Assembly (NCBI GenBank): GCA_022827225.1
Contig: JAJDTJ010000061.1
Span: 1 to 40,122 of the forward strand
Source of the DNA: Candidatus Poribacteria bacterium
GTDB taxonomy: Bacteria > Poribacteria > WGA-4E > WGA-3G
DNA: 40,122 bases
Direction: 5' to 3'
The position numbers were made by a program, and so were the translations under genes. Below are positions 1 through 8,005 of the stretch, piece after piece. Each line of letters opens with the position of its first letter. Position 1 is the stretch's first letter. The notes under the pieces were generated by a model. It did no database searches. It saw only the letters and a program-made list of their open reading frames with translations, and was not told the origin of the DNA.

Positions 1-1779
1 CAAATATCGTCCGCACGGTGAAAAGCACAATGTAATCGGTCGCTGATTTTCCTCTGATTGTGGGATTGTCATGAGTATTTTGCCATCTGTCGCATCCCAC
101 AAGATAATCTCGTTCCAGAACCCACCAGCGATAATATCGCCATCTGGTGAAAACGCTATACCTACATCATAGCTGCGGTAACCACCTCGTTCTAAAACAG
201 TTGGCGGCAGTTGCGCAATCTGTTTCTCTGTATTAACATCCCATAATAGAACGGTTCGCTCCTGATGCCTCTGAGGCGATGTAATTGAAATACTTGCAAG
301 CCGCTTTCCATCCGGACTCAATGTCAACGCCCTGATATGTTCTGGATGTCCTATAAGTGTGGCACATTTCTCCCAGTTTCCGCTCTCGTCCATTTCATTT
401 GATGAAGGTGTGTGTTCCCATACATAGATGTTCCGATCTCTGCCGGCGCGTGCCAACCGTTGACCTGTTAGGGCAAACGCATCGGTGCCTGTCAGATGTG
501 ATAGCCCGGATTCAGGGATCGCAATTTCAGCAAGGGGTTCACTGTTTCCAAACTCGCATACCTCTAAGATATTTTCGTCTCCGCCAACAGCAAGGATTTT
601 ACCGCTCGAAGTCGGATAAACATCACGTATTCTATCGGGGAGTTCTTCTTTGGTCGGACGTTGCACACACTGACCTGGAACATCCCATAAAAGCGTGTTC
701 CGGCCCCAGTATGCGGTCACTAACGTTTTTTCGTCCGGCGTGAAGGCTAATGAACCGACGGTTCCGATGTGTCCTTGAATGGTGGGGAATGCTTGAGCGG
801 TGGATCTGCCTTTCGTCCAGATTTTGATTTCACCACTATCGGTATAAGCCATTTGTGTGCCGCTCTCCGAAAAACGGACAAAACTACCTGTGCTCTTATG
901 TTCAAATGTGTCAATTTTTTCGCTTTTTTCTAAATGCTGGACTTCAATCTTGGTACGAGGAAAAACCACTGCGGCAATCAACCCACCCTCCGGCGGATAA
1001 TATGGATGCATCTGAGCATCTTCGTCTTCGGTATAGGTTTCCTCAAGGTTTCCGGTTTCCACGTTCCATACCTGAATCTTACCCGCTGAACCACCGGCAG
1101 CAAGGAATCTTCCACACGGTGAAAAACAGAGTCGCCCCCACCTCTCAGACCATTCAAGGCGAGCGATTTGTTCCGCTGTCTCCACATCCCATACGGCAAT
1201 GAATTCAGCCGTAGGACGGTTATTTATGTCATAACTTGTACCTGCTAACAGGCTTAAATCTTGAGAAAAACAGGTAGGATATACATCGTAGGTGGATGGA
1301 ATCTCAGTTTCGCTAAGTCGTGTCCCTGTGTGCGGACACCAAACTTGAATCTTCTTCATGCGTTGTTGGTGTCCACTAAATACGACAAGACGTTCTCCAT
1401 CTTTGGAAAAAACAGGCTTGGAAAGGTCTCTACGATCCTGCTGATTCCGAAATTCCATCTCAGCAATGCAACTCTCGTTCTGGATGTCCCACACCCTGAG
1501 TGCGTCGCGTGGATGTGCGGCAATCCATCGACCATCGGGTGAAAATGTAACACGGTCACTATATCCCCTCTCCGTTTCCCAGAGTGCGATCGGGGATAGC
1601 GTGGGAAGGTCATACAACCAGAGTCCTATATTTGTTCCCACAGCGAAGTGCTGTCCATCCGGTGAGAATGCCATATCACGGACCCTGCCACGCCCTAATC
1701 GAGCAATCGCGCCTTCCGGAAGTGCCCATTTAGCTACATCACTGTCATCAGGGCTAAACGAAGATTTTCTGTTTTCCAT
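1..1779 (-). CDS. WD40 repeat (beta-propeller) protein, C-terminus cut by window edge
   Basis: The frame is open from an ATG at 1779 to the window edge (593 codons, no stop), so the C-terminus is missing. The start is supported by AGGAG 8 nt upstream, the same layout as in the upstream paralogue. Repeated FSPDG- or FSPCG-type turns followed by VWD/LWD strands (for example FSPDGQHFAVG, then LWDV) mark WD40 blades. WD40 propellers are scaffolds for protein-protein contacts; no enzymatic domain is visible. It follows the paralogue at 1799-3787 by 19 nt and is almost certainly co-transcribed with it. Aligned bases in the last 170 nt differ at only about one position in eight, and the copies differ by three codons overall. 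I see no signal peptide or membrane segment, so a cytoplasmic location is likely. The partner is unknown. Confidence 0.88.
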   Translation of the reverse strand, partial: MENRKSSFSPDDSDVAKWALPEGAIARLGRGRVRDMAFSPDGQHFAVGTNIGLWLYDLPTLSPIALWETERGYSDRVTFSPDGRWIAAHPRDALRVWDIQNESCIAEMEFRNQQDRRDLSKPVFSKDGERLVVFSGHQQRMKKIQVWCPHTGTRLSETEIPSTYDVYPTCFSQDLSLLAGTSYDINNRPTAEFIAVWDVETAEQIARLEWSERWGRLCFSPCGRFLAAGGSAGKIQVWNVETGNLEETYTEDEDAQMHPYYPPEGGLIAAVVFPRTKIEVQHLEKSEKIDTFEHKSTGSFVRFSESGTQMAYTDSGEIKIWTKGRSTAQAFPTIQGHIGTVGSLAFTPDEKTLVTAYWGRNTLLWDVPGQCVQRPTKEELPDRIRDVYPTSSGKILAVGGDENILEVCEFGNSEPLAEIAIPESGLSHLTGTDAFALTGQRLARAGRDRNIYVWEHTPSSNEMDESGNWEKCATLIGHPEHIRALTLSPDGKRLASISITSPQRHQERTVLLWDVNTEKQIAQLPPTVLERGGYRSYDVGIAFSPDGDIIAGGFWNEIILWDATDGKILMTIPQSEENQRPITLCFSPCGRYL

Positions 1780-1798
1780 GAAAATATCTCCTTGTGTT

Positions 1799-3787
1799 TT
1801 ACAGATAAGGTGTCAGATCCCAAAGGTAAATTGCCCCATCATGTCCACCGCTTACGAGAAGGGTGCCGTCCTGCGAAAATGCGAAGCATTGAACGTCGGT
1901 GGTGTGTCCCCAAAAAGTGGCGATTTTTTTACCGGTTGCGACCTCCCATAAACAGATGGATGTCTTTTTGAGTCCACCTTTCCACCAAGCACCCGCAGCC
2001 AAATATCGTCCGCACGGTGAAAAACGTAACGTAATCGGTCGCTGATTTTCTTCTGATTGTGGGATTGTCATGAGTGTTTTGGCATCTGTTGCATCCCACA
2101 AGACAATCTCGTTCCAGAATCCACCAGCAATTATATTACCCTCTGGTGAAAACGCTATACCTGCATCAGAACTGCTGTAACCCCTCTGTTCCGGTGTCGT
2201 TAAGGGAAACTGGGTAATTCGTTCTCCAGCATCAACATCCCATAATAAAGCGGTTCGTTCTTGTGGTCGAGGTGTTATGGAAATACTTGCAAGCCGCTTT
2301 CCATCAGGACTAAATGCCAACGCTCTAACATATTTTGTGTGTCCTACGAGGACAGCACACTTCTTCCAGTTTCCGCTCTCGTTTATTTTATTTGATGAAG
2401 ATGTGGACTCCCAGACATAGATATTCCAATCTCCACCAACGCGTGCTAGCCGTTGACCTGTTAGGGCAAGCGCGTCCGTGCCCGTCAGCGGTGACAACCC
2501 AGGTTCGGAAATAGGAATTTCAGCAAGGGGTTCACGGTTTCCAAACGCATACACTTTCAGGATGTCTTCGCCCCTGTCCGTGGCAAGGATTTTACCGCTC
2601 GAAGTCGAAAAAACGTTACGTATGTTATTAGGCAGCTCTTCTTTGGTCGGGTATCGAACGCACTGATTTGATACATCCCATAAAAATGCGTTCCCACTCC
2701 AATACGTTGCCGCTAACGTTTTTTCGTCTGGCGTGAAAGCTAATGAACTGACAGTCCGCGTCGGTCCTTGAATGGTTGGGAATGCTTGATCAATCGGTCT
2801 ACCTTTTGTCCAGATTTTGATTTCATTACTATCAATATAAGCCAATTGTGTGCCATTTTCTGAAAAACGGACCAACTTGCCTCTGCTCCGCTGTTCAAAT
2901 GTGTCGATTTTTTCGTCTTTTTCTAAATGCCAGACCTCAATCTTGGATTGCGATGTGGAAGCCGCTGCAGCAATCAATCCACCTTCTGGTGGATAATACA
3001 GATGCATCTGAGCATCTTCGTCTTTGGTATAGGTTTCCTCAAGGTTTCCGGTTTCCACATCCCAGACGTGAATTTTACCCTCTGAACCCCCAGAGGCAAG
3101 GAATCGTGCACACGGTGAAAAGCAGAGCCTCCCCCACCGCTCCGACCATTCATAGCGAGCAACTTCTTCTCCGGTCTCCACACACCAAAGCGCAACGAAT
3201 TCAGCAGTCCGGCTATCCCTATTGTAGCTCGTCCCTGCTAACAGGCTTAAATCCGGGGAAAAGCAGGTAGGATAGACACCGTAGGTGATCGGTGGGATTT
3301 CGGTTTCGCTGAGCAGTGCCCCGGTTTGCGGGGACCAAGTCTGAACTTTCCTGTTATACTCGCGTCCATTAAATACAACGAGACGTTCTCCATCTTGAGA
3401 AAAAATAGGCTTGGAAAGTCCCCAACGGTCTTGTACCTTCGTAAGTTCCATCTCAGCAATACAGACCTCGTTCCGAATGTCCCATACGCTGATTGCTTCG
3501 TGGTATCTATGTAAGGCAATCCATCGGCTATCGGGTGAAAAAGTGACATTGGAACTATATCCCCTATCCGTTTCCCAGAGTGCAATTGGGGATAATGTAG
3601 GGCGTTCGTATAACCAGAGTCCAATCGCTGTACCCACTGCGAAATACTGTCCGTCTGGTGAAAAAGCCATATCGTGAACGTTACCGCGTCCTAATCGAGC
3701 GATCGCGCCTTCAGGAAGTGCCCACGTCGTCACATCTTCACCATCTATACTGCGCAGCACGGCGGCAGTAGAATTTTTATTTTCCAT
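1799..3787 (-). CDS. WD40 repeat protein, about 14 blades (double propeller)
   Basis: A 662-residue protein made almost entirely of WD40-like blades. I count about 14 (turns such as FSPDGQYFAVG, FSPCARFLASGG, FSPDGKRLASI, FSQDGTLLVSGG, each followed by an hVWD/LWD-like strand), which would fit two seven-bladed propellers. The frame continues upstream to 3892, but the ATG at 3787 is preferred. It has AGGAG 8 nt upstream, and the resulting N-terminus (MENKNS) matches the paralogue (MENRKS). The role is probably scaffolding in the cytoplasm; nothing in the sequence names a partner. It is the first gene of a two-gene tandem duplicate and ends 19 nt before the next start. The promoter should lie in 3788-4190, but I could not identify convincing -35/-10 boxes on this strand. 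Confidence 0.92.
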   Translation of the reverse strand: MENKNSTAAVLRSIDGEDVTTWALPEGAIARLGRGNVHDMAFSPDGQYFAVGTAIGLWLYERPTLSPIALWETDRGYSSNVTFSPDSRWIALHRYHEAISVWDIRNEVCIAEMELTKVQDRWGLSKPIFSQDGERLVVFNGREYNRKVQTWSPQTGALLSETEIPPITYGVYPTCFSPDLSLLAGTSYNRDSRTAEFVALWCVETGEEVARYEWSERWGRLCFSPCARFLASGGSEGKIHVWDVETGNLEETYTKDEDAQMHLYYPPEGGLIAAAASTSQSKIEVWHLEKDEKIDTFEQRSRGKLVRFSENGTQLAYIDSNEIKIWTKGRPIDQAFPTIQGPTRTVSSLAFTPDEKTLAATYWSGNAFLWDVSNQCVRYPTKEELPNNIRNVFSTSSGKILATDRGEDILKVYAFGNREPLAEIPISEPGLSPLTGTDALALTGQRLARVGGDWNIYVWESTSSSNKINESGNWKKCAVLVGHTKYVRALAFSPDGKRLASISITPRPQERTALLWDVDAGERITQFPLTTPEQRGYSSSDAGIAFSPEGNIIAGGFWNEIVLWDATDAKTLMTIPQSEENQRPITLRFSPCGRYLAAGAWWKGGLKKTSICLWEVATGKKIATFWGHTTDVQCFAFSQDGTLLVSGGHDGAIYLWDLTPYL

Positions 3788-4192
3788 CAAAAAATCTCCT
3801 ACGGAATGCCCACATCCCAAGGTCCGCGAGCATAGTTTATCTATATGATTTGGAAAGAAGGTTATGTGCAAAACTGTTGATGGGAGAAACAAGATAAGAA
3901 GAAACAGAGCATGCTTGATACGGGCAGAATTATCAGGTTTTCAGCTGTAGTTTTCGTTGCAACTTGTAAAAACTGGTGGGTTGTTTAACACTACCACATT
4001 CATTATAACCCACTTAGGTCTTCTTTCTTCAAAAAATCTGATTTTAGCGGAGTGTGTCGACGACTTGGCTAAATGGTCTTTGCTGATAACTGACTGCTGA
4101 TAAATATCTGCTTGCATGCTTTATTAAAATAGTATATCATATATGTATCAGAAATTCAATCTTTTTCATTTCAAAACACAGGGAACGCTTCC
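3788..4192. other. Divergent intergenic region between WD40 operon and HIT gene
   Basis: About 400 nt without a gene. On the plus strand it contains a possible promoter for the HIT gene (4112-4140). At 4081-4103 it contains a 14-nt tandem unit (TGCTGATAACTGAC, then TGCTGATAA), of the same style as repeats seen after the HIT gene. No RNA gene or ORF of note was seen. Confidence 0.6.
4112..4140 (+). promoter_or_regulatory. Candidate sigma70-type promoter for the HIT gene
   Basis: TTGCAT, a 17-nt spacer, then TATCAT. Transcription would begin near 4147, giving a leader of about 45 nt. The match is moderate and based only on sequence. Confidence 0.42.
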
Positions 4193-4687
4193 ATGCGACA
4201 CAACCTCTTCGTACCGAACAAAATGCCTTATGCCAAAGGAAAAAACCGACCAGATGTCCCGTGTATTCTGTGTGCAATCGTCGAAAAAAATGATAAAGTC
4301 GAACGGCTTGAAGTGCATCGAACCGAACGCTTTACGATCTCGTTGAATCTCTATCCTTATAGTCCTGGGCATCTCTTAGTTTTCCCGAATCGGCATGTGG
4401 TTGATGTGCGGGAGTTGAATCAGGAGGAGGTCCAAGAACTTCACGAACTCCAGTGTCTCTGTTTTGAGGTGTTGACGCACGCCTATCAGCCGCGCGGCTA
4501 CAACGTCGGTTACAATATGGGTGATGCCTCCGGCGCGAGTATCCCGCATTTTCACTTACACGTTGTCCCACGCTATCCACGTGAATTGGGGTTCATGGAC
4601 GTTATCGGCGGCGCACGCGTCATCATTGAAGACCCGAACGCGACGCAGGAGAAACTTGTACAGATATTTCAGGAATTGACAATATAG
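4193..4687 (+). CDS. HIT-family nucleotide hydrolase/phosphorylase
   Basis: A 164-residue protein with the histidine-triad motif HFHLHVV (His119, His121, His123). In this superfamily the motif forms and resolves a covalent nucleotidyl-histidine intermediate on dinucleoside polyphosphates or nucleoside phosphoramidates. The upstream strand reads YPYSPGHLLVFPNRH (about 54-68), typical of bacterial HIT/Ap4A-phosphorylase-like proteins. A CxxC pair (Cys24, Cys27) near the N-terminus is common in these proteins and may bind zinc. The length is normal for the group. The start at 4193 has a weak AGGGAA 10 nt upstream; a later Met at residue 11 is possible. The exact substrate cannot be read from sequence. 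It is monocistronic or followed by rhaI 142 nt downstream, beyond a hairpin. Confidence 0.88.
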   Translation: MRHNLFVPNKMPYAKGKNRPDVPCILCAIVEKNDKVERLEVHRTERFTISLNLYPYSPGHLLVFPNRHVVDVRELNQEEVQELHELQCLCFEVLTHAYQPRGYNVGYNMGDASGASIPHFHLHVVPRYPRELGFMDVIGGARVIIEDPNATQEKLVQIFQELTI

Positions 4688-4714
4688 TTGTTGGTTATCA
4701 GTTGTTGGTTGTCA
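4687..4714 (+). repeat. 14-nt tandem repeat at the 3' end of the HIT gene
   Basis: GTTGTTGGTTATCA is followed directly by GTTGTTGGTTGTCA (13 of 14 bases identical). It begins on the last base of the HIT stop codon. Similar TGATAACTGA-type units lie at 4081-4103. Confidence 0.6.
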
Positions 4715-4718
4715 GTTA

Positions 4719-4745
4719 AAGAGCAGTTTGTAACAAACTACTCTT
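4719..4745 (+). terminator. Hairpin downstream of HIT gene, possible terminator
   Basis: AAGAG-C-AGTTT, loop GTAAC, AAACT-A-CTCTT: ten pairs with one internal mismatch. The downstream tract is only weakly T-rich (CTTGG), so strong intrinsic termination is uncertain. The centre AGTTTGT-A-ACAAACT is also a perfect palindrome and could be a binding site. Confidence 0.4.
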
Positions 4746-4829
4746 CTTGGCATATTCCAACACAGGATAGATTGTTACAGAAAACCTCTTAACTGAAGAC
4801 TGAAAACTATTCAAGAAAGGAAAAGCAGA

Positions 4830-6044
4830 ATGAGCAATCTCGCTTACGATCTTTTAGCCGAAAAGTTAGAGAAACAGGGGATTCAGGTAGAAACACTCAA
4901 ATCCCACCTCAAAGCGCAACACGTTGAGACTCCGTCTTGGGGCTACGGTAATTCCGGCACCCGATTCGGGGTTTTTGAGCAGCCCGGCGCGGCACGAAAT
5001 GCAGCGGAACGCTTGGAAGACGCAGCCGCCGTTCACCGCTTCACCGGTGTCGCGCCGACTGTTGCACTCCACATCCCGTGGGATAAAACCGACGATTGGG
5101 GTGCATTGAAACAGTATGCCGCTGATGTCGGGATCGGGATCGGCGCGATTAACCCGAACGTCTTCCAAGATCAGGCGTATAAACTCGGAAGCGTCTGTAA
5201 CCCAGATGCGGAGGTTCGCAGACTCGCCATTGATCACATGTTGGAGTGTGTTGACATCATGGGGAAAACCGGTTCCGATCTGCTCAGTTTGTGGTTCGCA
5301 GACGGTACCAACTTCCCGGGTCAGTCGAACTTTAGAAAACGTAAACAGTGGATGCAGGAGGCGTTAGCCGAGGTCTATGATGCACTCCCCGATGCCACCC
5401 GGATGCTCATCGAATATAAGTTCTTTGAACCCGCATTTTACCATACCGATCTCCCCGATTGGGGCACCGCCTACCTCATGGCGATGAAACTCGGTGAGAA
5501 GGCGCAGGTCCTTATCGACTTAGGACACCACCCTCAAGGCACGAATATTGAGTTCATCGTCGCCTACCTGATTGACGAGGGAAAACTCGGTGGGTTCCAC
5601 TTCAACTGCCGAAAATACGCCGACGACGATCTGACGGTCGGCTCTATCAATCCACAGGAACTCTTCCTGATTTACACCGAACTGGTCGCTGCGGAACTCG
5701 ATCCCGATACGGAAACCGACATCGCCTATATGATTGATCAAAGTCATAATCTGAAGCCGAAGGTTGAGGCGAGCATCCAATCTGTCTGTAATCTGCAGAA
5801 GGCGTATGCGAAGGCACTGATCGTTGATCGCGAGGCACTCGCAACCGCGCAAGATGCCGCTGATTTGGTAGAAGCGGAAAGTATTCTCCAACGTGCTTAC
5901 GAAACAGATGTGAATCCACTTTTAGAGCAAGTCCGTTTGGAGATGGGGCGCGATCCACACCCGTTGGCGGCTTATCGGAACAGCGGTTATTATGAGAAAA
6001 TCAGTACCGCTCGTGTCGGTGGCGAAAGTCAAGGCTGGGCATAG
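4830..6044 (+). CDS. rhaI: L-rhamnose isomerase, Pseudomonas stutzeri/rhizobial type
   Basis: A 404-residue TIM-barrel sugar isomerase that interconverts L-rhamnose and L-rhamnulose, the first catabolic step for this sugar. It resembles the P. stutzeri-type enzyme along its whole length, as I recall that sequence. The metal ligands of that family are present: Glu195 (in [11 protein letters not shown]), Asp230 (LIDLGHH), His257 (GGFHFN) and Asp303 (MIDQSHN). All are spaced exactly as in the characterised enzyme. Asp265 and Asp267 (YADDDL) match the second metal site. The segments [12 protein letters not shown] (35-46) and [11 protein letters not shown] (158-168) are also family signatures. A ribosome site (AAAGGA) precedes the ATG. 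The next gene is an oxidoreductase, but no rhamnulokinase or aldolase is in the window. The enzyme family has broad aldose/ketose specificity, so rhamnose is likely but not certain. Confidence 0.93.
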   Translation: MSNLAYDLLAEKLEKQGIQVETLKSHLKAQHVETPSWGYGNSGTRFGVFEQPGAARNAAERLEDAAAVHRFTGVAPTVALHIPWDKTDDWGALKQYAADVGIGIGAINPNVFQDQAYKLGSVCNPDAEVRRLAIDHMLECVDIMGKTGSDLLSLWFADGTNFPGQSNFRKRKQWMQEALAEVYDALPDATRMLIEYKFFEPAFYHTDLPDWGTAYLMAMKLGEKAQVLIDLGHHPQGTNIEFIVAYLIDEGKLGGFHFNCRKYADDDLTVGSINPQELFLIYTELVAAELDPDTETDIAYMIDQSHNLKPKVEASIQSVCNLQKAYAKALIVDREALATAQDAADLVEAESILQRAYETDVNPLLEQVRLEMGRDPHPLAAYRNSGYYEKISTARVGGESQGWA

Positions 6045-6160
6045 GAATAGAAGGATATAGGCAAAAGTTGGAAGTGTGGAAGGTTGAAAGAGTGGGGCAC
6101 CTATCCCTCTCCTCTTCCTTTCTTCTATCCTTCCAGTCAAACGCTTTTAATCCCATAAGC

Positions 6161-6190
6161 AAACGAACGCAAGAATCTTGCGCTCGTTTT
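6161..6190 (+). terminator. Strong hairpin between rhaI and the oxidoreductase gene
   Basis: AAACGAACGCAAG, loop AAT, CTTGCGCTCGTTT, then T and ATAG: twelve of thirteen pairs form. It looks like an intrinsic terminator for rhaI. It sits only 10 nt before the next start codon, so it could also restrict translation of that gene. Confidence 0.6.
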
Positions 6191-6199
6191 ATAGAAAAT

Positions 6200-7138
6200 A
6201 TGACGAAAATTAGAATTGGAATTATCGGTTCGGGTGGGATGGCACGACACCATCTAGCCCGATTTGCACCTATGGCAACCGCTGAAATCATTGCAATCGC
6301 CTCCAGGAATGAAGGGACGGGGCTCCAACTCGCAGCGGAACATGAAACAGTTTTTATGCCTGAATGGCATCGCCTGCTTGAGCGAGACGATATAGATGGC
6401 GTTGTTATCTGCACACACAACGACAGCCACGGTGAGATTGTCCTCGCGGCGTTACAGGCGGATAAACATGTCTTTGTGGAGTATCCGCTTGCCAGTGATG
6501 TTGGTGAAGGCGAAGCGGCGTTGAAACTTGCTGAAAAGCGAGGTCGTGTCCTCCGGGTCTCACATCCAGAAGTGGTTTCCAACACCCACAAGGCACTCAA
6601 GCGGAAGATAGGCGAACTCGGCGACTTACTGCTCACGGCTTTCGTGCGGCTCACACCCGGTCGCGGTGCCCGTCCTGAGATTCTCTTCAATTTGCCGGTG
6701 TCAGGCACACCTGCACATTTCTTTATCTATCATATTTATCCGATTGTCGATTTCTTCGGTGGTGCCGCGTCTGTGAAAAAGAGTGCTGTCTATGAAGGAC
6801 TGAAAGAAAACGGACAGTACGATCAGTTTGTCAACACGCTCACTGTTGAATTCAAACGGGGTGGCGTTGGACAGTGGACATGGGCGGGTGGTATTGCCAT
6901 TAACGCCGCTGAGGAACATGAACGCTACGTTCTCACCGAAGGCACAATCAGTGATGCTGGTGGCGAATGGCACTGCACGACTCCGACCGGTGTAACGCTC
7001 CTCTCAATCCCGGATTCACTGCAACCCACGCTTCAGAAATTGTGGCTCTCTGAAATCCGAGATGCTGCGGATCAGCTGCCCTGTTTAGCGGACGCAGCAG
7101 TTGCACTGGAAGCGATCCGCATCAGTCTTGCAGAATAA
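6200..7138 (+). CDS. Gfo/Idh/MocA-family NAD(P)-dependent oxidoreductase (EYP variant)
   Basis: A 312-residue protein with an N-terminal Rossmann fold (IGIIGSGGMARHH, about 6-18) and the HNDSH and EYP segments of the Gfo/Idh/MocA family. These enzymes oxidise or reduce sugars, inositols and related ring compounds with NAD(P). The frame is open from 6068, but the first 44 codons there are low-complexity and not family-like. The ATG at 6200 places the dinucleotide fold at the N-terminus as expected. There is no clear ribosome site there, and a strong hairpin lies just upstream. The usual EKP lysine, often catalytic, is replaced by Tyr95 (VFVEYPLAS), as in biliverdin-reductase-like members, so the chemistry may differ. 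It follows rhaI and ends tail-to-tail with the hydrolase (1-nt gap). The substrate is unknown. Confidence 0.85.
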   Translation: MTKIRIGIIGSGGMARHHLARFAPMATAEIIAIASRNEGTGLQLAAEHETVFMPEWHRLLERDDIDGVVICTHNDSHGEIVLAALQADKHVFVEYPLASDVGEGEAALKLAEKRGRVLRVSHPEVVSNTHKALKRKIGELGDLLLTAFVRLTPGRGARPEILFNLPVSGTPAHFFIYHIYPIVDFFGGAASVKKSAVYEGLKENGQYDQFVNTLTVEFKRGGVGQWTWAGGIAINAAEEHERYVLTEGTISDAGGEWHCTTPTGVTLLSIPDSLQPTLQKLWLSEIRDAADQLPCLADAAVALEAIRISLAE

Positions 7139-7139
7139 T

Positions 7140-7919
7140 CTATCCCAATGTCTTTTGGAACCACGCAACCGATTTGGTGATAACCGCTTGCTCCCACCCG
7201 ACAGTGTTGAAGGTATGGTCTGCACCATCAAGAACTTCGAGTTGTGTCAAGGCATCGCGTTCACGCATCAGTTCGTAGTACCGTTTACCGTGTGAAACCG
7301 GTACAGCCTGATCCCCACTGCCGTGTATTATGAGGAGTGGTCCAGTGAATTGCTGAATAAGCGCAGAAGGCGATATGTTGGGAAGTTCCTCGTAGAAGGC
7401 GTTGCCGACAACGTTCGCGTTTGACTGAGCGATTTCTTCTGGTGTCGGTGTATGTTTCGACCTTGCCAAGATTTCATCTCTCCGGTCTGGTGGGTCGTCC
7501 GAGAGCGGTGCCCACAACACCGTTGACTTCACACGTTCATCTTGTCCTGAGACGCACGCTGCGACACATCCGCCCATGCTCAAGCCGAGGATACCGATGC
7601 GTTCGGGGTCCACACCGGGCATAGCGGTAAGCACGTCGATGGACTGGATAGCGTCTGAAACCTCGCCACCGATGGTCATCTCTGAGAAGTCGCCGCCGCT
7701 GTCCCCGGAACCCCGGAAATCGAAGCGGAGCGCGTAAAATCCAATAGCGGCGAGCTCACGCGCTGTTTTAACAAATATTCTATGCGGTTCAACCTTCGTT
7801 CCGGTGAATCCATGGAAAAACACAACTGCTGGACACAAGGTGTCGCAATCTGCTGGCGAGTGTAGGATTCCGTTTAGGTGCTGCTCTTGATTGTAAAAGA
7901 CGACGGGTCTTTCTATCAT
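7140..7919 (-). CDS. Alpha/beta hydrolase (serine hydrolase/esterase type)
   Basis: A 259-residue single-domain alpha/beta hydrolase. The nucleophile elbow GLSMGG places the catalytic serine at Ser114, the acid is Asp203 (HGSGDQAVP) and the histidine is His235 (GADHTFN). HGFTG (36-40) forms the oxyanion-hole loop. RFDFRGSGDSGG (65-76) is typical of the dienelactone hydrolase/acyl-peptidase-like group. It probably cleaves a carboxyl ester in the cytoplasm, since no signal peptide is seen; the substrate is not evident. The ATG at 7919 has AAGGAG 8 nt upstream. The gene is divergent from comF, with which it shares an 86-nt intergenic region. Confidence 0.88.
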   Translation of the reverse strand: MIERPVVFYNQEQHLNGILHSPADCDTLCPAVVFFHGFTGTKVEPHRIFVKTARELAAIGFYALRFDFRGSGDSGGDFSEMTIGGEVSDAIQSIDVLTAMPGVDPERIGILGLSMGGCVAACVSGQDERVKSTVLWAPLSDDPPDRRDEILARSKHTPTPEEIAQSNANVVGNAFYEELPNISPSALIQQFTGPLLIIHGSGDQAVPVSHGKRYYELMRERDALTQLEVLDGADHTFNTVGWEQAVITKSVAWFQKTLG

Positions 7920-7957
7920 ATTTTTTTCTCCTTTTTCTTGACATTAAAACTTGTTTG

Positions 7958-7977
7958 TGATAAACTTATCATATAAT
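7958..7977 (+). promoter_or_regulatory. Palindrome abutting a TATAAT box upstream of comF
   Basis: TGATAA-AC-TTATCA (7958-7971) is a perfect 14-nt inverted repeat directly followed by TATAAT (7972-7977). A consensus TTGACA at 7938 is too far from this -10 box (28 nt); TTGTTT at 7951 gives a 15-nt spacer. This looks like a repressor or activator site at the comF promoter, and it could also affect the divergent hydrolase gene. Confidence 0.45.
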
Positions 7978-8005
7978 AGTAGTTATTTTCGCAAAGTGGG
8001 ATTTC

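Noticed and set aside
3788..3892. An N-terminal extension of the complete WD40 gene to 3892
   Set aside because: The ATG at 3787 has a good ribosome site and matches the paralogue start; the extra 35 residues are not shared.
6001..6708. A 235-codon open frame on the minus strand
   Set aside because: It is antisense to the Gfo/Idh/MocA gene and Ser/Arg-rich, as expected for a shadow frame.
7938..7943. TTGACA as the -35 box for comF
   Set aside because: It is 28 nt from the TATAAT box, too far for a sigma70-type promoter.
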